The notes under the pieces were generated by a model. The model did not search any database. It had not been told where the DNA came from and worked only from the letters and a program-made list of their open reading frames with translations. The position numbers and the translations under genes were made by a program. Shown piece by piece: positions 26,018 to 32,892 of a stretch of DNA of 32,892 bases (position 1 is the first letter of the stretch; every line of letters starts with the position of its first letter). The stretch comes from an uncultured Eubacteriaceae bacterium (GTDB taxonomy: Bacteria > Bacillota > Clostridia > Eubacteriales > Eubacteriaceae), in the NCBI GenBank assembly GCA_937872065.1, contig CALMRA010000223.1, forward strand, positions 1-32,892, given 5' to 3'.

Positions 26018-26845
26018 ATGGAAAATTTCGACTTTTCAAACGAATATGAGCAGAGCCTCGACGCCTTCGTCTATACCTGCGGATATGAAAAATGCGAGCC
26101 GTCCCATTCCTACGGACCGGTCATCCGGAGCGGCTACATGATCCACTCGATCCTCGACGGAAAGGGAATCTATCTGGCCCGCGGCAGGAAACTCGAGCTG
26201 TCCGCCGGAGATGCGTTTCTGATCGTTCCCGGAGAGCCGGTCTATTACGAAGCGGATGAGACGGAGCCCTGGACCTACGCGTGGATGGGCTTTCACGGCG
26301 CTAAAATCGAGAATTATATCGAACGGACCAGTCTGCTGGACACCCTCGTCTGCAGCTACGGAGACGACGAACGCTTCTTTTACTGTCATGAGAAGATGTA
26401 CGGTGCCAACAGAGCCGGACGCAATAAGGATCTGCTTATGAACAGCGTGCTCCATGAATTTCTGTTTATGCTCGCGGAGAAATTTCCGAATCAGAACGTG
26501 ACGACCGAGAAGAAGACGCGCTCCTACGTCGAAGAAGCAGTCCGCTTCGTCGATTCGAATTATCAGAATCCGGTTAACATTGCGAAGATCGCTCAGGAGC
26601 TCAATGTGAACCGCTCCTATCTGTACCGCCTGTTCAAGGAACGGACCGGCATTTCCCTGCAGGAGTACCTGCTGAACGTCCGGATCAGCAGGGCCTGCCG
26701 GATGCTCGCAGATTCCGATTATCCTGTCGGAATGATCGCGCTGTCCGTGGGATACGAAGACGCGATGTACTTTTCGAGGCTCTTCAAGTCGAGAAAAGGC
26801 GTGTCGCCGTCGAGGTACAGGAAAATTCACTTAAAATCTGAATAG
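26018..26845 (+). CDS. AraC-family transcriptional regulator with cupin-like sensor domain
   Basis: A 275-residue regulator. The N-terminal arm/cupin (about 30-95: GKGIYLARGRKLELSAGDAF, then WTYAWMGFHG) resembles sugar-sensing AraC proteins of Bacillota such as MsmR types. The C-terminal double HTH (about 175-270) includes VNIAKIAQELNVNRSYLYRL and ALSVGYEDAMYFSRLFKSRKG. The start has only a weak GGA site. It lies 46 bp after the LysR gene and 27 bp before the MerR gene in the same direction. The downstream, convergent beta-glucoside operon is a natural candidate target. Confidence 0.92.
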   Translation: MENFDFSNEYEQSLDAFVYTCGYEKCEPSHSYGPVIRSGYMIHSILDGKGIYLARGRKLELSAGDAFLIVPGEPVYYEADETEPWTYAWMGFHGAKIENYIERTSLLDTLVCSYGDDERFFYCHEKMYGANRAGRNKDLLMNSVLHEFLFMLAEKFPNQNVTTEKKTRSYVEEAVRFVDSNYQNPVNIAKIAQELNVNRSYLYRLFKERTGISLQEYLLNVRISRACRMLADSDYPVGMIALSVGYEDAMYFSRLFKSRKGVSPSRYRKIHLKSE

Positions 26846-26872
26846 ATCTGCCGAAAGGAGGCCGGTACAATT

Positions 26873-27679
26873 ATGAAATATACGGCAAAGGATGTCTGCC
26901 GCATGCTTAACATCACGCGGGAGACCCTTCGTTACTACGAAAAGGTCGGCATTATACATCCGGAGATCGATCCTGTAAATAAATACCGTTATTATGACGA
27001 CTGGGACATCAACTATATCTATGAATGCAAGAAGTATCAGTCACTCGGCTTTTCGGTTAAAGAAGTCCTCGAAATTTTCAGCCGGGGGTCCTACACAAGC
27101 TTTAATGAAAAAATCGAAGAAAAGCAGAAAGAGTTTCTGGAAAAAGCCCGGTTTTATTCTAACCTTGCGATCAAAAACGAACATTATCTGAATACGATCA
27201 GAGATATTCCGGAAACTCTCGGAAGATGCCGGCTTATCGAAACTCGAGAAACGTATTTCATTCCCTACAGAGAAAATTTCGAATACACACTCGATCATGA
27301 AAAACTGAAGGTCGTACATCAGGCCCTCGATTATTATTCGTTTTTTGACAACACAGTCTACATCGATCTGAAGGATTATCTGGAGGATAACGATCGCTTT
27401 CACTGGGGACTCAGTATCGAAAAAAGATATGCGGAATTTGTGGAGATGTCTTTCGATCATATGACCTTTCTGCCGCGCAGAAAAGCCGTGTATTCGATCG
27501 TCGATGCCGGCGAACGCTGGAACTTCAGCAACAGTCTTTTTGACGGTATGAAAGCTTACGCAGAGGAGCGGGGATTGAAGCCTGACGGACCCGTCCACGC
27601 GAACCTTCTCACCCGGATCTTTCATCGAAACCGGTTCGCGAGGTATCTGGAAACCTATATGCCGGTATACGTAATATAA
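26873..27679 (+). CDS. MerR-family transcriptional regulator
   Basis: A 268-residue regulator. The N-terminal MerR HTH is clear (KYTAKDVCRMLNITRETLRY, then YEKVGIIHPEID), followed by a helical coiled coil (about 75-110, IEEKQKEFLEKARFYSN) and a C-terminal domain of about 150 residues that resembles GyrI/BmrR-type ligand-binding domains. AAAGGAGG precedes the ATG. It is the last of three same-strand regulators; the terminator after it points mainly the other way, serving the convergent glucosidase gene. Confidence 0.9.
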   Translation: MKYTAKDVCRMLNITRETLRYYEKVGIIHPEIDPVNKYRYYDDWDINYIYECKKYQSLGFSVKEVLEIFSRGSYTSFNEKIEEKQKEFLEKARFYSNLAIKNEHYLNTIRDIPETLGRCRLIETRETYFIPYRENFEYTLDHEKLKVVHQALDYYSFFDNTVYIDLKDYLEDNDRFHWGLSIEKRYAEFVEMSFDHMTFLPRRKAVYSIVDAGERWNFSNSLFDGMKAYAEERGLKPDGPVHANLLTRIFHRNRFARYLETYMPVYVI

Positions 27680-27692
27680 TCCGCCCTCTGAA

Positions 27693-27735
27693 ATAAAAAA
27701 TCCCCTGATGCCGATTCTGTTCGAAGCATCAGGGG
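27693..27735 (-). terminator. terminator of the beta-glucoside operon
   Basis: Perfect 10-bp stem CCCCTGATGC / GCATCAGGGG with a 14-base loop, followed on the minus strand by ATTTTTTATTT. It may also end the convergent MerR gene. Confidence 0.9.
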
Positions 27736-27775
27736 TTATGTCAGATAGGGGAATTAGAGTATGTCGTATTCATAA

Positions 27776-29239
<1,464 letters not shown>

Positions 29240-30745
29240 TTAAACTCCTGCGTTTTCTGTCTGAATCGTTTCGAGCGCTTTTTTAACTTGTTTCGAACCC
29301 TCCGGCTTATTATCGGTTTTTTCGACCGCTTCCGGCTTCCAGAAAAAGAAAGTGAGCAGAAAGCCCGCCGTCATCGCGATCGCGATGCCGATAAGCGCTG
29401 TGACGATTCCGCTGGAGTCACTCGTTGTCGTATTGATAAAGTTCGGAAGTCCGAAAATTCCCAGACCGCCGAAAATGTATTTTGCAAAATGCATCGCTCC
29501 GAAATATGCGCCTGAAATGCCGGCTGCAATGCAGCTGAAGTAAAACGGCTGTTTTCTCGGAAGCGTCACCCCGTAAATCGCAGGCTCCGTTACACCGAAG
29601 AATCCGGAGATCGCGGCAGGGATACAGAGATCTTTCAGTTTCTTATCTTTCGTTTTGCAGAAGATAGCCAGAACGACCGCGGTCTGAGCAAAAGACGCAC
29701 CATAAATCAGTGCCGTCAGAGAATCGCTGCCGGTCGTCGCGATATTGTTGATCGCCACAGGAATCAGACCCCAGTGCAGACCGAAGATAACCAGGACCTG
29801 CCAGAAGACACCGAGCAGCGCGCCTGCGACGATCGGCGAGTAATTCATGATAAACAGCATCGCGGCCGTAATCAGATTCGACAGGAAGGTCGCCACCGGA
29901 CCGATCACGATAAAGCCCAGAACCAGAGAGCAGAGCAGCGTGCACATCGGAACCAGGAAGTTTCCGACGATTTCCGGAATGATATTCGTGAACCATTTCT
30001 GGAAATATGAAGCAGCCCAGCATACCAGAATGACCGGAATGACTGTCGATGTGTAGTTCATCGCGATAACCGGAATTCCGAAAAATGTGAAATAAACCGG
30101 CGATGCGAAAAACGTTCCTGCAAACAGCGTGTAAAGCGGTTCAGCGCCGGACGATACCGTGCTGAGCTGAATGGTCGGGTAGCAGAGCGCGGCGCCGATA
30201 AGCATGCCGACAAAGGGCTTGACATTGAACTTCTTTGCGGAAGTGTAGCCCAGCAGAATCGGCAGGAATCTGAACAGGGCGTCGCCTACCGCGTTGAACA
30301 TCAGGTATTCCCCGCCTGTTCCCGAGTACAGACCCATCGCGACGAACAGTGCGTTGAAGCCTTTGATCATGCCTGCCGCACAAAGTACGCCAAGTATGGG
30401 CTGGAAGATCCCCGAGATCAGGTCGATAAGCGTATCAAGCGGACTCATATGCTCTTTTTCTTCCGCTGCTTCCGGCTGAGGCTGAGCATCGCTGCTGATA
30501 CCGGCCGCTTCACAGACATCCGCATAGACCTGCGGTACATGATTTCCGATGACAACCTGATACTGCCCGCCGGATTTCATGACGGTGACAACACCGGGAT
30601 TGTCGATGAGCGACTGATCGTTCGCTTTCGATTCGTCTTTTAATTTAAAGCGCAGCCGCGTGATGCAGTGCGCGAGTGAACGTATGTTTTCTTTTCCTCC
30701 GACATCTTCAATGATCTGGAGTGCTAAATCGTGATAATTTCCCAT
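29240..30745 (-). CDS. PTS beta-glucoside-type EIIBC transporter (no EIIA domain)
   Basis: Imports and phosphorylates beta-glucosides at the membrane. The N-terminal EIIB domain carries C27 in AHCITRLRFKLKD; a linker rich in Glu/Pro (about 90-105) leads to the EIIC domain with about ten spans (GIFQPILGVLCAAGMIKGFN, then HWGLIPVAINN and FFGVTEPAIYGVTLPRKQPF). At 501 residues it ends where full-length BglF-type proteins would continue into EIIA, so it must borrow a glucose-type EIIA encoded elsewhere. AGGGG precedes the ATG. Operon partner of the GH1 gene. Confidence 0.95.
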   Translation of the reverse strand: MGNYHDLALQIIEDVGGKENIRSLAHCITRLRFKLKDESKANDQSLIDNPGVVTVMKSGGQYQVVIGNHVPQVYADVCEAAGISSDAQPQPEAAEEKEHMSPLDTLIDLISGIFQPILGVLCAAGMIKGFNALFVAMGLYSGTGGEYLMFNAVGDALFRFLPILLGYTSAKKFNVKPFVGMLIGAALCYPTIQLSTVSSGAEPLYTLFAGTFFASPVYFTFFGIPVIAMNYTSTVIPVILVCWAASYFQKWFTNIIPEIVGNFLVPMCTLLCSLVLGFIVIGPVATFLSNLITAAMLFIMNYSPIVAGALLGVFWQVLVIFGLHWGLIPVAINNIATTGSDSLTALIYGASFAQTAVVLAIFCKTKDKKLKDLCIPAAISGFFGVTEPAIYGVTLPRKQPFYFSCIAAGISGAYFGAMHFAKYIFGGLGIFGLPNFINTTTSDSSGIVTALIGIAIAMTAGFLLTFFFWKPEAVEKTDNKPEGSKQVKKALETIQTENAGV

Positions 30746-30827
30746 TTTTATCCCCTGATGGCTAGTATTGAATTGGAATACTGTCCGTACTGACTGTTTA
30801 ACTGAGCGCTCGTATCTGATAATTAAA

Positions 30828-30857
30828 GAATAAGGGTGGTGCTAAGAACGAGGTCAA
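30828..30857 (-). promoter_or_regulatory. probable promoter of the beta-glucoside operon
   Basis: TTGACC (30852-30857) and TTATTC (30828-30833) on the minus strand with an 18-base spacer, about 85 bases before the EIIBC start. No RAT-type antiterminator hairpin with a T-run was found in the leader, so control is more likely at initiation. Confidence 0.5.
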
Positions 30858-30898
30858 CCCCCGAATCAGTATCTTTTTAATTTTTTCTGCATTTTTCA

Positions 30899-30915
30899 GA
30901 TAAGAAAACCTTATC
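30899..30915. repeat. small dyad upstream of the flavodoxin-like gene
   Basis: GATAAG-AAAAC-CTTATC lies in the divergent region between the beta-glucoside operon and the reductase gene. It could be a regulator site; nothing else supports this. Confidence 0.25.
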
Positions 30916-31016
30916 CTATATCCCCGAAACCGAAATTGTTCCGAACCGCATCTCCGAGTACCATTAAATCAGGAACTAAAATGACGGCGAACGCCATAAA
31001 ATATCAGGAGGAGTCA

Positions 31017-31547
31017 ATGAAAGTACTCGCAGTAAGCGGAAGTCCGAGAAAAGGCGGAAATTCGGACGTCCTGTGCGACCGGTTTCTTGAAGGAGCGAAG
31101 GAAGCGGGCCATAAGGTCGAAAAGATAAACCTTGCGGGAAAGAACATTTCGCCGTGTATCGCCTGCTATGCCTGCCGTGACGACGGCGCATGTGTGTTTA
31201 AGGACGACATGCCGGAAATCCTCGACAAGCTCATCGACGCGGACGTTATCGTCCTGGCGGCGCCCGTCTATTTCTATTCGATGAACGCGCAGATGAAGAT
31301 CATGATCGACCGATGTCTTCCCCGTTATACGGAAATTCGGGATAAGGATTTCTACTTTATCGTGACCGCGGCGGATCCCGAGCATTCGGCTGCTGACGGA
31401 ACGATCGAAGGGCTTCGCGGATATCTGCGCTGTCTTCCGGGAGCGGCAGAAAAAGGCATCATCTACGGAACCGGAACCTGGGACAAGGGAGATGTCTATA
31501 AGCATCCTTCCTTCGATCAGGCGTATCAGACCGGAAAAGAGGTTTAA
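31017..31547 (+). CDS. flavodoxin-family NAD(P)H-dependent oxidoreductase
   Basis: A 176-residue FMN-binding reductase. The phosphate-binding loop is SGSPRKGGNS at residues 7-16, followed by SPCIACYACRDDGACVF (C47, C50, C53, C59) and APVYFYSMNAQMK. This Cys-rich iron-sulfur-flavoprotein/NADPH-dependent FMN reductase subfamily is common in anaerobes; the substrate is unknown. The ATG at 31017 has AGGAGG upstream; the open frame back to 30936 lacks such a site. It is followed at once by an aldo/keto reductase remnant and then a carboxymuconolactone-decarboxylase-family gene, a redox cluster. Confidence 0.92.
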   Translation: MKVLAVSGSPRKGGNSDVLCDRFLEGAKEAGHKVEKINLAGKNISPCIACYACRDDGACVFKDDMPEILDKLIDADVIVLAAPVYFYSMNAQMKIMIDRCLPRYTEIRDKDFYFIVTAADPEHSAADGTIEGLRGYLRCLPGAAEKGIIYGTGTWDKGDVYKHPSFDQAYQTGKEV

Positions 31548-31548
31548 T

Positions 31549-31701
31549 GTGAAAAAGAGGAATCTCGGCGGACTTGAGGTTTCAGAAATCAGTCTGGGAT
31601 GCATGGGCATGACCCATGCCTACGGCTCGCCCGCAGATAAAAAGGAAATGACCGGTCTGATCCGGACGGCTTACGACGCCGGATATACAATACCGTCTTG
31701 A
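31549..31701 (+). pseudogene. truncated aldo/keto reductase (N-terminal remnant)
   Basis: A 50-codon frame starting GTG and ending TGA. KRNLGGLEVSEISLGCMGMT and the following AYGSPADKKEMTGLIRTAYD are a textbook aldo/keto reductase N-terminus (first strand and helix of the barrel). Where FDTAEVYG with the catalytic Asp should follow GYT, the sequence reads IPS and stops, so the catalytic Tyr, Lys and His and the remaining roughly 280 residues are missing. The next gene begins only 81 bases later, so the bulk has been deleted. GTG at 31549 overlaps the end of the flavodoxin-like gene, suggesting the intact ancestor was co-translated with it. Confidence 0.85.
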
Positions 31702-31782
31702 CCCGAAGACTCCGGCAGAACAGAAGTCACAGAAAATCATCTAAATCAATAAACAGAAAATATAGAAACGAGGAAAGCTAAA

Positions 31783-32553
31783 ATGGCTATCACAAAAGCA
31801 GCGAAAGAATATCATGAAAAAATGTTTCCGGAATACGTATCAGAAGTGGCGATGACAGATCCCGAATATATCGAACGTCTGGATAATTTCACCTTCGACG
31901 AGGTCGTCAATCAGGACGATCTGGATGACAGGACCCGCTTCATGGCGATTCTCGCGACGCTTATCGGATGTCAGGGCATCGACGAATTTCGCGCGATCGT
32001 TCCTGCATCGCTCAACTTCGGTCTGACTCCGGTCGAAATCAAGGAGATCGTCTATCAGGCCACAGACTACTGCGGTATCGGCCGGGTCCTCCCGTTCCTG
32101 ACTGCGACCAACGAAATCTTCAAGGATCTGAATATCGAGCTGCCGCTGCCTGGTCAGGCGACGACGACGATGGAAGACCGCCTGGAAAAGGGCGTTCAGA
32201 CTCAGGTGGATATCTTCGGTGACGGCATGAAGGAATTCTACAAATCCGGTCCGGAAGAAAGCCGCCACATCAACCGCTGGCTCGCAGGCAACTGCTTCGG
32301 CGATTACTATACGAGAAACGGTCTCGACTACAGACAGAGAGAAATGATCACGTTCTGCTTCCTGTCCGCTCAGGGCGGATGCGAACCGCAGCTCACGTCT
32401 CATGCGGTCGCGAACATGCGCATCGGAAACGACAAGGAATACCTGATCAAAATCATCTCACAGTGTCTGCCCTACATCGGCTATCCCCGCAGCCTGAACG
32501 CGCTGGGATGCGTCAACAAAGCAGCCGAACAGATCGCAGCACAGAATAAATAA
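31783..32553 (+). CDS. carboxymuconolactone decarboxylase (CMD) family protein, two CMD domains
   Basis: A 256-residue protein with two AhpD/CMD-like helical domains (about 45-125 and 155-250). The second contains FLSAQGGCEPQLTSHAVANM, then LPYIGYPRSLNAL, a conserved family pattern with a Cys and a His; the first has LIGCQGIDEFR but lacks the His normally found after it. Members act as peroxidase partners or decarboxylases; no specific reaction can be assigned. GAGGAAAG precedes the ATG. It sits with a flavodoxin-like reductase and a decayed aldo/keto reductase, a grouping consistent with redox or stress metabolism. A bidirectional terminator follows. Confidence 0.9.
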   Translation: MAITKAAKEYHEKMFPEYVSEVAMTDPEYIERLDNFTFDEVVNQDDLDDRTRFMAILATLIGCQGIDEFRAIVPASLNFGLTPVEIKEIVYQATDYCGIGRVLPFLTATNEIFKDLNIELPLPGQATTTMEDRLEKGVQTQVDIFGDGMKEFYKSGPEESRHINRWLAGNCFGDYYTRNGLDYRQREMITFCFLSAQGGCEPQLTSHAVANMRIGNDKEYLIKIISQCLPYIGYPRSLNALGCVNKAAEQIAAQNK

Positions 32554-32559
32554 GAAATA

Positions 32560-32594
32560 AAAAAACCTCTCCGATTAACTCAGAGAGGTTTTTT
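32560..32594. terminator. bidirectional terminator
   Basis: AAAAAACCTCTC and GAGAGGTTTTTT pair over 12 bases around an 11-base loop, giving a T-run in both directions between the convergent CMD and transaldolase genes. Confidence 0.92.
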
Positions 32595-32603
32595 TCGTCC
32601 GCT

Positions 32604-32892
32604 TCAGTCTGCCATCGTGACGCCTTGGCCGACCAGTCCGGCAAAGTCGCTGTTAAACACCTTGACCGCATCGGTCACGATCCGGTTCGTAAGCAGTCCG
32701 TTCAGAATATCCGGAGCCGCGGTCGCTCCGCCTACTCCGTATTCGCACAGTTCGAGAAGCTGCTGTGTGTTCTTGAAGCTTGCCGCGAGTACCTCGCAGG
32801 CATAGTTATTTTCAATGAAAATATCGTGGATGCGCTGAGCCGTTTCGACTCCGTCCGCTCCGAGATTGTCGATCCGGTTTACGTACGGAGCG
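32604..32892 (-). CDS. fructose-6-phosphate aldolase / transaldolase-like protein (partial, C-terminal 95 residues)
   Basis: The frame is open from the right edge to TGA at 32604. The visible part begins APYVNRIDNLGADGVETAQR and contains VLAASFKNTQQLLELCEYG, with the serine/phosphate-loop region of small transaldolases (FsaA/TalC type), and ends LVGQGVTMAD. E. coli FsaA has the same APYVNRID and KVLAASFK segments. Small transaldolases move three-carbon units between sugar phosphates or make fructose 6-phosphate from glyceraldehyde 3-phosphate and dihydroxyacetone. The Schiff-base lysine lies upstream, outside the window, so FSA and true transaldolase cannot be told apart. Confidence 0.88.
   Translation of the reverse strand, partial: APYVNRIDNLGADGVETAQRIHDIFIENNYACEVLAASFKNTQQLLELCEYGVGGATAAPDILNGLLTNRIVTDAVKVFNSDFAGLVGQGVTMAD

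Overview
The window looks like a chromosomal segment of a fermentative, sugar-using member of the Bacillota (Firmicutes) with roughly balanced base composition. Support comes from strong AGGAGG-type ribosome binding sites, three PTS transport systems or PTS-linked regulators, an FMN riboswitch with intrinsic terminators, and many small regulator-plus-operon cassettes. I cannot name a genus. No tRNA, rRNA, CRISPR array, insertion sequence or integrase was seen.

Layout. 1-3450: galactose/lactose use on the minus strand (galE, then a lacZ-type beta-galactosidase that runs off the left edge). 3451-3859: a non-coding stretch holding a tiny remnant of a DUF5131 gene and a terminator. 3860-7301: a CPC-type metal P-type ATPase broken near its end by a one-base frameshift, divergent from a TetR regulator that is translationally coupled to a DUF554 membrane protein. 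7412-12352: riboflavin operon with a strong promoter, an FMN riboswitch and two tandem terminators, then ribD-ribE-ribBA-ribH and an acyltransferase-like membrane protein. 12430-13720: a bidirectional terminator, a RibD_C/DHFR-like reductase and a solitary molbindin. 13861-18525: an acid-sugar cassette (beta-hydroxyacid dehydrogenase, GntP permease, DUF1537 kinase) divergent from a GntR/FCD regulator, with strikingly symmetric operators between them. 18606-23870: a fructose-family PTS operon (GatZ/KbaZ-like protein, PRD regulator, IIA, IIC, IIB). 24147-27679: a HAD phosphatase, then three regulators of three families (LysR, AraC, MerR) in tandem. 27702-30745: a beta-glucoside PTS IIBC plus a GH1 6-phospho-beta-glucosidase. 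31017-32553: a flavodoxin-like reductase, an aldo/keto reductase remnant and a double carboxymuconolactone-decarboxylase protein. 32604-32892: the end of a fructose-6-phosphate-aldolase-type transaldolase.

How the genes work together. Most of the window is a set of separately regulated carbon-source cassettes feeding central sugar phosphates, interrupted by the riboflavin operon. The least conventional parts are the GatZ-like protein leading a PTS operon without a visible catalytic aldolase partner, the acid-sugar cassette that lacks its expected aldolase, the three-regulator array, and three decayed or broken genes (DUF5131 remnant, ATPase frameshift, aldo/keto reductase remnant). I did not find a convincing wholly new system; the GatZ-PTS operon is the best candidate for unassigned biochemistry.
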